Origin: Chitinimonas sp. BJB300
GTDB taxonomy: Bacteria; Pseudomonadota; Gammaproteobacteria; Burkholderiales; Chitinimonadaceae
NCBI RefSeq assembly: GCF_002735695.1
Contig: NZ_PDZH01000008.1
Coordinates: 1 to 60,478 of the forward strand
Direction: 5' to 3'
Length of the DNA: 60,478 bases
Within the stretch, counting starts at the first letter, position 1. The number at the start of each line of letters is the position of its first letter. Of this stretch, positions 46,421-55,324 are shown piece by piece. The position numbers and the translations under genes were made by a program. The notes under the pieces were generated by a model, which searched no databases, had not been told where the DNA came from, and was given only the letters and a program-made list of their open reading frames with translations.

Positions 46421-46453
46421 TTGGTAGAGCGTGGATCTTCCACGCTCTACCAA
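46421..46453. terminator. Perfect 15-bp hairpin after the DUF3857 gene
   Basis: TTGGTAGAGCGTGGA and TCCACGCTCTACCAA pair around TCT, 22 bases past the stop. No T-run follows on either strand, so it may be a Rho-blocking 3' stabiliser rather than a classic terminator, or a REP-like unit. Confidence 0.6.
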
Positions 46454-46511
46454 GCCCGTATTTTCACTGAAGAAGCTCTGGCTTGGTTTATGAGGGCGCT
46501 AAAGGGGGACA

Positions 46512-46751
46512 ATGATGGAAATGTCTGAAGCGGTGATAAGGCGTGAACATTTCATGCCTGGGCTGCAATTACTATCCCAAGCCGAGCGAAAGGTGCTGGA
46601 TTTGTTGGTAATGGGTAAAACCGTTAAAGAAGTGGCTTTGATTCTAAATAAAAGCGTGAATACAGTGCGTGTTCAGAAATCGGCCATTTATGAGAAATTA
46701 CAGGTTCGAAATCAAGCGCAGGCTGCTGTCAGATATGTATATTCTCAGTAA
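46512..46751 (+). CDS. Second minimal LuxR/GerE-type regulator
   Basis: The 79-aa protein is a GerE helix-turn-helix with a short head: LLSQAERKVLDLLVMGKTVK, EVALILNKSVNTVRVQKSAI, YEKLQVRNQAQAAV. It lacks a sensory domain. It resembles the 68-aa regulator of the peptide locus in size and layout, though the two share mainly family residues. The start may be 46512, 46515 or 46521. Target genes are unknown. Confidence 0.82.
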   Translation: MMEMSEAVIRREHFMPGLQLLSQAERKVLDLLVMGKTVKEVALILNKSVNTVRVQKSAIYEKLQVRNQAQAAVRYVYSQ

Positions 46752-46872
46752 TCAATCTGAATCTTCATGTAGCTGCTACTCTTTCTATTAAAAATAAGTT
46801 GTAGCCGTTCACCCGCTATTGCCGGTTAAGCAAAGGTGATTTAATTCATTGCACAAAAAATCCACCCATTTC

Positions 46873-47018
46873 TAAGAACCTGTCTACTGTCTGCTGCACG
46901 TCGGCAATATGGCGTTGAAAACACCCTCGTAATGCTCATTTACCCTGTGTAAACTCCGCTTCCTCGGCTGTTTTCGCCTTATCTTGCCCTAGCACGCGAG
47001 ACTTTAGACAGGTTCAAG
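46873..47018. repeat. Palindromic element family 1, copy F (supplies the RND stop codon)
   Basis: A copy of about 146 bp runs from TAAGAACCTGTCTACTGTCT to GAGACTTTAGACAGGTTCAAG. On the minus strand the RND gene's stop TGA (47014-47016) is part of the terminus TTGAACCTGTC. Confidence 0.92.
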
Positions 47019-50000
47019 CTGTCTTGGGTGACTTGCGCGTAAAGCGTTCCTGTAATCCATCAAAGAACAGGTAGAGCACAGGGGTAATAAAAAGTGTGAT
47101 CAGCTGCGAGAAGATCAACCCCCCTACCACGGCAAGGCCCAATGGTTGGCGTAACTCTGCGCCGGCGCCATGGCCCAGTGCGATGGGGAGTGCGCCCATC
47201 ATGGCGGCCAGCGTTGTCATCATGATGGGGCGAAAGCGCAGCAGGCAGGCATTGCGGATGGCTTTTACCGGGTCGATCTCGCCGCGGTGGCGGGCTTCGA
47301 CCGCAAAGTCGATCATCATGATCGCGTTCTTTTTGACGATGCCGACCAATAACAGGATGCCGATAACGGCGATCAGGCTCAGATCTTTGTCGAATAACCG
47401 CAGGGTGACCAGTGCACCAACCGCGGCTGAGGGCAAACCGGCCAAGATGGTGATGGGGTGGATATAGCTTTCATATAGCACACCCAGCAGTACGTAGATA
47501 ACCGCCAAGGCGATGAGGATGAGCGCGACCTGGCTGGTCTGGCTGGAGGCAAAAGTTGCGGCATCACCACCAAGGCTGGTCAGGATGCTATTGGGCATCT
47601 GGATTTCGCGTTTGATTTCGTCCACACGTTTGAGTGCATCGCCCAGCGTAACGCCCGCGGTTAGATTGAACGACAAGGTTACAGCCTGTAGCTGGCCGCG
47701 ATGGCTGATTGAAGTCGGCCCGATGGTTCGCGTTACGGTGGCGAAGCTGCTTAGAGGCACCAACTGGCCGCTATTGGAACGTACTCTTACTTTTTCCAAC
47801 GCTGTCTCGTCAGTACGGAATGGGTCGTCGAAACGCATCATCACGGCATAATCGTCGACCGCGGTGTAGATGGTGGCTACTTGACGGTCGCCAAACGCGG
47901 CATACAAGGCATCGCGCATGGCTGCCATGGTGACGCCCAATCGGGCGGCTTGCTCGCGGTCTACCTTCAAGCTGGCCTGCAAGCCTTTACGCTGGGCATT
48001 GCTGCTGATATCGGTCAGCAGTTTTTCTTCGCGCAGCGCCTTTTCCAGCTTTTCCGACCAATCGTAGAGCGCATCGGACTGCACTGCTTGCAGCACATAC
48101 TGGTATTTGCTATTGGTCTGCACCGAGCCGATTTGCAGGTTCTGGTCAGGTGTCATGAACACGCGCAAGCCTGGAATATTGCCGGTGGCCTTGCGTAGCT
48201 CACTAATCACCGCCTGAATCGGCGGGCGCTCGGCTTTGGGCTTTAGCGTAATGAACATCCGCCCACCGTTGTTGCTGTTCATACCGCCACCCACAATCGA
48301 AACGACCTGCGTCACACTCGGGTGCTGCCGAACCTTTTGTGCGACCTGGTCCTGCAGATTCATCATGGTGGGATAGGCGGTATCGAGCGAGGCTTCGGTG
48401 CGCAGGGTGATCTGGCTGATGTCCTCCTCGGGGAAAAATCCCTTGGGGATGGTGTAGAAGAACCAGGCTGTGAGCCCGAAAGTAGCCAGCGCCACGCACA
48501 TGACGATGCGGCGGTGTTTGAGCGCCAGGTCGAGCGTGTCCTGGTATGCGCTGAGCAGGGCATTGAAACCGCGCTCGAACACCCGGCTGATGGGGTTGCT
48601 TGGTTGATCGTGGTCCTCATGCTTGAGAAAACGCGCGCATAGCAGCGGGATAAGCGTCAGCGAGGCGAGGCCGGATACCACAATGGCGAGACTTACCACC
48701 ACTGCGAATTCGTGAAAGAGCTTGCCGATGACGCCGGGCATGTAAAAGATGGGGATAAACACGGCCACCAGCGACAGCGAAATCGACACGATGGTGAAGC
48801 CCACTTCACGCGCGCCCTTGATGGCGGCTTCCAGCGGCTGCATGCCCTCTTCGATGTAGCGAACGATGTTTTCCAACACGACGATGGCGTCATCCACCAC
48901 GAGGCCAACCGCCAAGGTGATGCCCAAAAGTGAGATATTGTTCAGCGAATGGCCTAGCCACGCCATAAGCGCAAAGGTGGAGATCAGTGACACCGGCAGG
49001 GTGACGGTTGGGATGAGCGTGGCGGTAGCGCGGCGCAAGAAGAGGAAGATCACCAATACCACCAGGGCAATGGTGAGAAACAGGGTGAAGTTCACATCCG
49101 CAATCGCGTCGCGGATCGACGAGGAGCGGTCATTGCGAAATTCCAACTTGACCGAGCTGGGCATCTGTTCAACCAAGCCCGGCACGACAGCACGGATGCG
49201 ATCAATCACTGCGACAGTATTGGCACTGGGTTGGCGTTGCACGCCCATGACCACACCCAATTCGCCATTGATGAGCGCTGACGAGGTAACGGATTGAATG
49301 CTGTCTTCAACATGGGCAATGTCGCCAAGTCGCACCGGTCGGTCATTCTTCAGGGCGATGATCAGATTGCGAAATTGGTCTGCGTTGTTGAGTTGTTTGT
49401 TGGCTTCGATGATCAGCTGTTGGCGCTGTCCATCCAGCACGCCAACAGGCGTATTGGCATTGGCGGCGCGCAAGGCGGTGGCAACTTCGCCCATGGTGAG
49501 GTCGCGCGCAGTGAGTTTGTCCGGGTCCACGCTCACACGGACAGCAAATTTGCGCTGCCCGAACACATTCACCTGGGCGACACCGGCAATGGTGGCCAGG
49601 CTGGGCGAGATCAGGTTTTCCGCATAATTGTTCAGTTCCGACAACGGCATTGATGGCGAAGTCAGGCTGATCAGGATGATCGGCGCATCAGCCGGGTTGA
49701 CCTTGCGGTAGGAAGGGAGGTCGGTCATGTCCTCCGGCAAGCTACGCTGCGCTTGCAGCAAGGCGGCTTGTACATCGACGGCGGCTTTGTCGATGTCGCG
49801 ATCGTCATCAAACTCCAGTGTCAGCGAGGTCGAGCCCTGCCGCGAGCTGGAGGTGATCAACTTAAGGCCGGCAATTGTTGAAAACTGTTTTTCCAGCGGT
49901 GTCGCGACAGATGCAGCCATGGTCTCCGGCGATGCGCCGGACAGGTTGGCCGAGACATTGATGGTGGGCGTGTCGTAGGACGGTAGCGCGGCAATCGGTA

Positions 50001-50094
50001 GCTTTTGGTAGGCGAACAAACCCAGCACGACCACGCTGATTGACAACAGCGAGGTCATGACGGGGCGGCGGATACAGAGTTCGGATAAATGCAT
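47014..50094 (-). CDS. RND multidrug efflux permease (AcrB/MdtBC type)
   Basis: This 1026-aa proton-driven inner-membrane exporter works with a periplasmic adaptor and outer-membrane channel. The N-terminus MHLSELCIRRPVMTSLLSIS is typical of the MdtB/MuxB branch of the HAE1 family. Twelve helices flank two large periplasmic loops. Helix 4 carries the paired acids for proton relay in VGLVVDDAIVVLENIV. The start at 50094 was preferred over 50139. The adaptor gene lies 146 bases upstream. No outer-membrane factor gene is in the window. The stop lies in repeat copy F. Confidence 0.95.
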   Translation of the reverse strand: MHLSELCIRRPVMTSLLSISVVVLGLFAYQKLPIAALPSYDTPTINVSANLSGASPETMAASVATPLEKQFSTIAGLKLITSSSRQGSTSLTLEFDDDRDIDKAAVDVQAALLQAQRSLPEDMTDLPSYRKVNPADAPIILISLTSPSMPLSELNNYAENLISPSLATIAGVAQVNVFGQRKFAVRVSVDPDKLTARDLTMGEVATALRAANANTPVGVLDGQRQQLIIEANKQLNNADQFRNLIIALKNDRPVRLGDIAHVEDSIQSVTSSALINGELGVVMGVQRQPSANTVAVIDRIRAVVPGLVEQMPSSVKLEFRNDRSSSIRDAIADVNFTLFLTIALVVLVIFLFLRRATATLIPTVTLPVSLISTFALMAWLGHSLNNISLLGITLAVGLVVDDAIVVLENIVRYIEEGMQPLEAAIKGAREVGFTIVSISLSLVAVFIPIFYMPGVIGKLFHEFAVVVSLAIVVSGLASLTLIPLLCARFLKHEDHDQPSNPISRVFERGFNALLSAYQDTLDLALKHRRIVMCVALATFGLTAWFFYTIPKGFFPEEDISQITLRTEASLDTAYPTMMNLQDQVAQKVRQHPSVTQVVSIVGGGMNSNNGGRMFITLKPKAERPPIQAVISELRKATGNIPGLRVFMTPDQNLQIGSVQTNSKYQYVLQAVQSDALYDWSEKLEKALREEKLLTDISSNAQRKGLQASLKVDREQAARLGVTMAAMRDALYAAFGDRQVATIYTAVDDYAVMMRFDDPFRTDETALEKVRVRSNSGQLVPLSSFATVTRTIGPTSISHRGQLQAVTLSFNLTAGVTLGDALKRVDEIKREIQMPNSILTSLGGDAATFASSQTSQVALILIALAVIYVLLGVLYESYIHPITILAGLPSAAVGALVTLRLFDKDLSLIAVIGILLLVGIVKKNAIMMIDFAVEARHRGEIDPVKAIRNACLLRFRPIMMTTLAAMMGALPIALGHGAGAELRQPLGLAVVGGLIFSQLITLFITPVLYLFFDGLQERFTRKSPKTA

Positions 50095-50240
50095 GTCGAC
50101 AGAACCAGGGTGGAACGGGGCGTATGGGCCGGCCGGCAATTGCCTGGCTGGCGGCGATCAGTCGGGCGCTACTCAATACCACATCGTTGTCGCGCTAACT
50201 TGTGGCTTGAAAACTGTGGGTCTTGGGGGGATTCTGTTGG

Positions 50241-51377
50241 TTAACTTTTGGCCAGCTTTTCATTTGAGCCTTCGCTAACCTTCGCGCCAGGGCGCAGGTT
50301 CTGGCCACCTTCGGCCACGACTTTTCTGCCACCGGGCAGACCATCAATCACGGCAAACTGCTTACCCTCACGCGTAATCACACGTTTTAGCTGTACCGGC
50401 AGCATCTTCACCGTCTGATCCGGTTCCACCACGTAGACAAACTGGCCCTTAGGCCCAGTTTGCAGGGCGCTGCTGGGTAGGATGACGGCGTTTTTTTCCA
50501 CACCGAGGTTGAGGGTGATGCGGACAAATGCACCCGGCCAAAGCAGGTGCTTGGTGTTGGGGAATTCGGCTTTGAGCCGCACAGTGCCGCTTTCGCTATT
50601 GACGGTGTTGTCGATAAAGCTGAGTTTGCCAACGATGCGTTCGTTGCCGAGTTGGACAGCCGCCTCGGCAGGGCCGGCGGCCTGGAGGGCGAGCAGCCGA
50701 TTCAGTTCGCGTTCGGGCAGGGTGAAGGCGACGGCAATGGGGTCGGTTTGCGTCAAGGTAACCAAAGGCGCCGCCATGCTGGGTTGCACCAGCGAGCCAG
50801 GGTGGATATCAATCGCGCCGGTACGGCCACTCAATGGCGCAGTTAGGGTTTGGTAAGCCAAACCCACACGGGTGGCTTCGAGCGATGCTTGTTTTGCCGC
50901 TACGCTGGCGCGGCTGCTGTCCAGTGTGGTTTGGGCTGTATCCAGCGCACTTTGTGATACGAAGCCCTGGCCCATCAGTTCACGAGTGCGTTTCAGGCTG
51001 CGTTCGGCATCAGCCAGCTTGGCTTTTTCCTGCGTGAGTTCTGCCGCTGTCTGTGCCACTTTGGCGGCGTCGGCCCGTGTATCCAGGCTGAACAACAACT
51101 GGCCCGCGCGTACTTCCTGGCCTTCTTTGATATGTACTTCGCGTACCGTGCTGGATACCTGGGGTCGTAGTTCCACGGTATTCAGCGCCGTCACAGTACC
51201 TTGGGCTTCCACCTGGAGCGTTACGTCATCTGCTTGGCTTAATACACTGCTGATCTGGCTGGGGCGGTCGCCTGCGCCGCTATTTTTATCGCCAGAGACT
51301 GCTGGCTTGAAGGCCGCGTAGGCAATCAAGGCGGCGAGACTGACACCAACTAGATAAAAGACAGGACGACGGGACAT
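50241..51377 (-). CDS. RND efflux periplasmic adaptor (membrane-fusion protein)
   Basis: The 378-aa adaptor has an N-terminal anchor (FYLVGVSLAALIAYAAF) and lipoyl half-motifs (VREVHIKEGQEVRAGQLLFS and LTAPLSGRTGAIDIHPGSLV). A helical hairpin between (about 100-160) and beta-barrel and proximal domains (VFVY-type GQFVYVVEPDQTVKML) follow. It links the downstream RND permease to an outer-membrane channel. Start at 51377 (MSRRPVFYL) was chosen; the frame extends to 51407. Confidence 0.94.
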   Translation of the reverse strand: MSRRPVFYLVGVSLAALIAYAAFKPAVSGDKNSGAGDRPSQISSVLSQADDVTLQVEAQGTVTALNTVELRPQVSSTVREVHIKEGQEVRAGQLLFSLDTRADAAKVAQTAAELTQEKAKLADAERSLKRTRELMGQGFVSQSALDTAQTTLDSSRASVAAKQASLEATRVGLAYQTLTAPLSGRTGAIDIHPGSLVQPSMAAPLVTLTQTDPIAVAFTLPERELNRLLALQAAGPAEAAVQLGNERIVGKLSFIDNTVNSESGTVRLKAEFPNTKHLLWPGAFVRITLNLGVEKNAVILPSSALQTGPKGQFVYVVEPDQTVKMLPVQLKRVITREGKQFAVIDGLPGGRKVVAEGGQNLRPGAKVSEGSNEKLAKS

Positions 51378-51662
51378 GCAAAGCCTCGAAGGGACAGGAT
51401 TTACCAAGCAGGATGGCCATGAAGAATGTGCTTCTTTAAAAAAGTGGCACAGGCTCGAATACTGAAACTGAGTCTAGCACCCGCATATGCAACGAAATAT
51501 TTCCACTTTGTGTATATCTGTTATAGCGGGGTGTTTAAAAAACAATCCGTCGTAGCGGTGGTGAGCGGATAAAACCAATCTATTGGCTGATGAGCTGAAT
51601 GGCAAAAAGCTGTATGTATTCGGGGCTTGCCTTGCGGACAAAAAGAGTTGGGTAATGTAAGT

Positions 51663-51691
51663 AAGAACGCCGGCTTTGGGCCGGCGTTCTT
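51663..51691 (-). terminator. Strong GC-rich hairpin after the OmpA-like gene
   Basis: AAGAACGCCGGC and GCCGGCGTTCTT form a perfect 12-bp stem with a 5-base loop, 38 bases past the OmpA-like gene's stop. The plus strand has the better T-run (TTTT), so it may work in both directions. Confidence 0.75.
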
Positions 51692-51728
51692 TTAAAACAA
51701 TGCGGATTTGGAACGGTGAGCGCGTACG

Positions 51729-52403
51729 TTACTTGGCGACAATAGGTTCCAGATACAACTCGACTCGGCGGTTTTGCGCCCGGCCCGTTTCGTTGGCATT
51801 GCTGGCAATCGGCTCCATCTTGCCGCGGCCTTGCGAATCAAGCCGCGCGTCAATCACCGCACGTGAGCGGAACTGGTCGGCTACTGCGGCAGCACGCCTT
51901 TCCGACAGATCTTGATTGAGCTTATCGCTACCTTGGCTATCGGTATGCCCGATGATGCTGATGGTGGTTTTGCCGTACACATTTACCACCTTGGCGATCT
52001 TGTCCATGGTGCCATTAAAGCCAGGCTTTACTGATGCCGAGTTGGTATCAAAGGCAGTGGCGGCCGTCATGGTGATCTTGATGACATTGTTACCGGCCTG
52101 CGCGATGTTGATGTTGCCTGCCTGCACTTCGGGCGCCAGTGCTTTTTGCAGATCCTGGCGCTGCTTATCCATATAGGCGCCGACACCGGTACCCACCAAG
52201 CCGCCGCCCACTGCGCCAATCAGTGCGCCCCGGCCACGGTTTTTATGGCTGATTGCTGCGCCGAGCACGGCGCCACTCAGTGCACCAATGACTGCACCCT
52301 GGCCTGTTTTGTTCATGCCGCTACCGTCGCTGGCACAGCCCGCAGCGAATAGGGTGGCGATAAGTGCCAAGCTGATGCCTTGTTTGGCATTAAGAACTTG
52401 CAT
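51729..52403 (-). CDS. OmpA-family outer-membrane lipoprotein (YiaD-like)
   Basis: The 224-aa protein has a lipoprotein signal with lipobox LFAAGC. A glycine-zipper segment follows (GQGAVIGALSGAVLGAAISH, then GALIGAVGGGLVGTGVGAYM), then an OmpA C-terminal peptidoglycan-binding domain (ISIIGHTDSQGSDKLNQDLS, then ERRAAAVADQF and NRRVEL). It would anchor outer membrane to cell wall. The GHTD Asp and NRRVEL Arg that bind diaminopimelate are kept. Confidence 0.93.
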   Translation of the reverse strand: MQVLNAKQGISLALIATLFAAGCASDGSGMNKTGQGAVIGALSGAVLGAAISHKNRGRGALIGAVGGGLVGTGVGAYMDKQRQDLQKALAPEVQAGNINIAQAGNNVIKITMTAATAFDTNSASVKPGFNGTMDKIAKVVNVYGKTTISIIGHTDSQGSDKLNQDLSERRAAAVADQFRSRAVIDARLDSQGRGKMEPIASNANETGRAQNRRVELYLEPIVAK

Positions 52404-52883
52404 GGGTATTCCTTAGGCGGTTTTCTAAAACGAGGCGTGATTGTGCCTTTAGCGGCATCAGACTGTCATGGCAACTTTTCGGTTCGTTTATTCCTTGGTT
52501 GGTAATCGGGTGCTACCTAAATCCGCAACATCATCTGTAAATTTGTACAGTTTATTTATTAACGTTCATAAATATTGATTTTTATATAGTGGTGATAGTT
52601 CTAATTATTTTAATCATTAAGTAGCAGGACCATTGTTGAGGTAATGACATAATATATTGATTTATTAGATTATTTTAATCTAATTTTCTTGGCGATGGGT
52701 CGTGTTTGAAAAACACACCCTTGTAGGGGTTTTTCCGAGAGCGTCGGGTTATTAAAAAGTTGTTAAGGAAATTTGTTCGTTTGTAGGCTCGATATTTTTC
52801 TGCAGTACCTCTTTTGACTTTCTCTATAAAAGAAAGTCTGCCGATTTACCGTAACTGATTGATTCAACTAGATTGTTGGCCCG
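52404..52883. promoter_or_regulatory. 480-base AT-rich region between OmpA-like gene and MFS operon
   Basis: The centre (about 52540-52690) is strongly AT-rich with TATATAG- and AATTATTTTAA-type tracts, good ground for promoters or a nucleoid-protein binding site. No ORF, hairpin or tandem repeat stands out. It should hold the promoter of the lux-like operon that starts at 52884. Confidence 0.4.
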
Positions 52884-54137
52884 ATGTCTTCTTTTTCCCG
52901 CTCGTTATTGCCGATTTCCTCCCGCCAGGCGCTGTTTTTTTGTTTACTGCTTGCCACGTTTGAACTTTTGACCTACGTCGGCAGCGATATTGTGATGCCC
53001 GCCATGTTGTATGTGGTTGCAGACCTCAGCGCACCGGTCAGTCATGTGCCTGTGGCGTTGAACGCCTATTTGTTGGGCGGCGTCGCTTTCCAATGGCTCA
53101 TCGGCCCGTTGTCGGACCGATTTGGTCGTCGCCCCTTGTTGTTGATTGGCGCAACGCTGTTTGCTGTGGCTTGTCTGGTCACGCCCCTGGTAGGTGGCAT
53201 ACATATATTTAATGTATTGCGCTTTGTTCAGGGTATCGCGCTGGGCTTTGTGGTGGTGGTGAGCTATCCCGCACTGCAAGAGTCCTTTCAGGAAACCGAT
53301 GCGGTTCGCCTCATGGCGCTTTTGGCCAATATCGCCTTGCTGTCCCCCCTCTTGGGCCCATTGCTGGGCAGTATGCTGTTGGAGGTCTTGACGTGGCGCA
53401 CGCTGTTTGTGGGCGTGGGGTTGTGTGGCGTCTTGGCATTGATCGGGCTGTGGTTTTTCATGCCGGAAACCATAGGCGTTACCCGTACAGATGGCAGCAG
53501 GCTTGAGTCGGCACCGCTTAATCTTGCAAGCATTTTGGCGAGCTACCGTGAATTGCTGGGCAATGCACGCTTCATGCAGGGTAGTTTGGCGTTGGGGCTG
53601 ATCAGCATTCCGCTGATTGGCTGGATTGGCCTTGCGCCGTTGCTGCTGATGAATAACCTGGGGTTGAGTTCCATTGCTTATGGTTTGTGGCAGTTGCCGA
53701 TTTTTGGTGGGTTGATTGCGGGCAATCTGGCACTGAATTATGTCGTTTCCCGCTTTGAACTTGATGCGCTGATTCGTTTATCGCTGCTGCCTATTTTTGG
53801 TGGCTTGCTATTGATGCTGGGGGTAACCCTAGCTACGGGCCACTTATTGGCGCTGGTGTTGGGCTTGACGATCTACGCCTTCGGCATGGGTATTTGCAAC
53901 GCAACGCTCTATCGGCTGACCCTGTTTGCCAGCGAGAGCGGCAAGGGTACGGTTGCAGCCATGTTGGGGATGATTTCCGTCGCCACCATCGGTCTGGGTA
54001 GTTCGGCACTCGCGGCGCTGGGTGCTGGTGCCAGCCTGGCTGCCTTCGCCATTGCAGCCAGCATTGGTGCGGGTTTGGCGCTCTGGCCACTATGGTGCTT
54101 GCTCAAGCGTTCGCCTATGACTGCCGCAACAGTCTGA
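52884..54137 (+). CDS. MdfA-like MFS exporter heading the LuxE/LuxC operon
   Basis: The 417-aa, 12-helix transporter resembles E. coli MdfA (drug:H+ antiporter): LATFELLTYVGSDIVMPAML, with the membrane-embedded acid of FELLTYxG..., motif A GPLSDRFGRRPLLL, YPALQESFQETD and GPLLGSMLLEVLTWR. As first gene of a run of biosynthetic genes (54 bases to luxE-like) it probably exports the product of the operon or protects against it. That role is inference. Confidence 0.9.
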   Translation: MSSFSRSLLPISSRQALFFCLLLATFELLTYVGSDIVMPAMLYVVADLSAPVSHVPVALNAYLLGGVAFQWLIGPLSDRFGRRPLLLIGATLFAVACLVTPLVGGIHIFNVLRFVQGIALGFVVVVSYPALQESFQETDAVRLMALLANIALLSPLLGPLLGSMLLEVLTWRTLFVGVGLCGVLALIGLWFFMPETIGVTRTDGSRLESAPLNLASILASYRELLGNARFMQGSLALGLISIPLIGWIGLAPLLLMNNLGLSSIAYGLWQLPIFGGLIAGNLALNYVVSRFELDALIRLSLLPIFGGLLLMLGVTLATGHLLALVLGLTIYAFGMGICNATLYRLTLFASESGKGTVAAMLGMISVATIGLGSSALAALGAGASLAAFAIAASIGAGLALWPLWCLLKRSPMTAATV

Positions 54138-54191
54138 TTTTCATCGTCTTCCCTTCGCTTCAGCTTATTTATCTTCCTTAGGAGATCATTT

Positions 54192-55322
54192 GTGGCTTCA
54201 CTCGCCCATGTCGATGCGCTATGCGCCATCGAGTCCCCCTATCGTGCCGATGCCGCGTGCGATCAGTTGTTTAACGCCGCGATGTGCGAACTCACTGAAT
54301 ATCACTGTGACGAATCGCCGGGCTATGCCCAGTGGTTGGCGTCCAATGGATGGGATAAGGCGAAGCTGGAAAATGTAAACGACTGGTCGAACCTACCGCC
54401 GCTGTTTGCCAATTACTTCAAGCGTCGCCTGCTGCTGAGCAAAGCGGGTGAAGAAGCTTTGGAGTTGACCTCATCGGGTACCACCGGCCAGAAAAGCCGC
54501 ATGCGCTACGACGGGCGCAGTCTGGATGCTGCCCAGGCGATGGTTGACCGTATCTTCAATCTGTATGGCTGGAATACGCCCGATACGCCATGCAATTACC
54601 TGCTGTTGAGTTACGAGCCTGCTGGCACGATCACGCTCGGTACGGCCTATACCGACCAGTTCCTGTGCAAATACGCGCCAATCAACCGGGCAGTATATGC
54701 CTTGCGGCATAACGGCCATGGTAACGAGTTCGACCCGTTTGGCGTGATTCGTGCCTTGCAGGAGTTTGCTGAGGAAGGCTTGCCGGTACGTATCTTCGGC
54801 TTTCCTGCATTTTTATGGTTCGCGCTCGAACGTATGCGGGAAATGGGCTATCCAGCTTTGAAGCTGCACCCCGATTCATTGGTGTTTCTGGGAGGCGGCT
54901 GGAAGACCCATGCTGACCAAGCCATTCCTAAAGCCATGTTGTATCGGCGCTTGGGCGAGCAACTGGGCATCCCCGATATCCGCTGCCGGGATGGCTATGG
55001 TGCGGTGGAACACCCGGTTCCCTATATCGAATGCCCGAATCATCGCTTTCATATTCCCAGCTATTCGCGCGCCTATATCCGCCATCCGGCGACCTTGGCC
55101 ACGCAATCGTACGGCGCAAGGGGCTTTCTGCATTTCGTATCACCCTACATCACCTCCAGCCCTGCTCACAGCGTGGTGATGAGTGATTTGGCCATCTTGC
55201 ACCCGGGCCATGACTGTGGCTGTGGTATCGAAACCGACTGGTTTGAACTGCTGGGACGCGCCGGCACCAGTAAAAGCCGCAGCTGTGCGCTGGCGGCATC
55301 TGAATTGATCAAGGAGTCCTAA
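54192..55322 (+). CDS. LuxE-type acyl-protein synthetase
   Basis: The 376-aa protein belongs to the LuxE family, which activates a fatty acid with ATP and passes it on as an acyl-thioester to LuxC in bioluminescent bacteria. Seen here: TSSGTTGQKSRM (phosphate-binding loop), PAGTITLGTAYTDQF, FGFPAFLWFALERM, FLGGGWK and RDGYGAVEHPVPYIEC. A CGCG-type cysteine pair near the end (PGHDCGCGIE) is common to the family. Translation starts at GTG (54192) after TTAGGAG. It ends 2 bases before the LuxC fusion gene. No luxA/luxB is nearby, so light production is not suggested. Confidence 0.9.
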   Translation: MASLAHVDALCAIESPYRADAACDQLFNAAMCELTEYHCDESPGYAQWLASNGWDKAKLENVNDWSNLPPLFANYFKRRLLLSKAGEEALELTSSGTTGQKSRMRYDGRSLDAAQAMVDRIFNLYGWNTPDTPCNYLLLSYEPAGTITLGTAYTDQFLCKYAPINRAVYALRHNGHGNEFDPFGVIRALQEFAEEGLPVRIFGFPAFLWFALERMREMGYPALKLHPDSLVFLGGGWKTHADQAIPKAMLYRRLGEQLGIPDIRCRDGYGAVEHPVPYIECPNHRFHIPSYSRAYIRHPATLATQSYGARGFLHFVSPYITSSPAHSVVMSDLAILHPGHDCGCGIETDWFELLGRAGTSKSRSCALAASELIKES

Positions 55323-55324
55323 GC

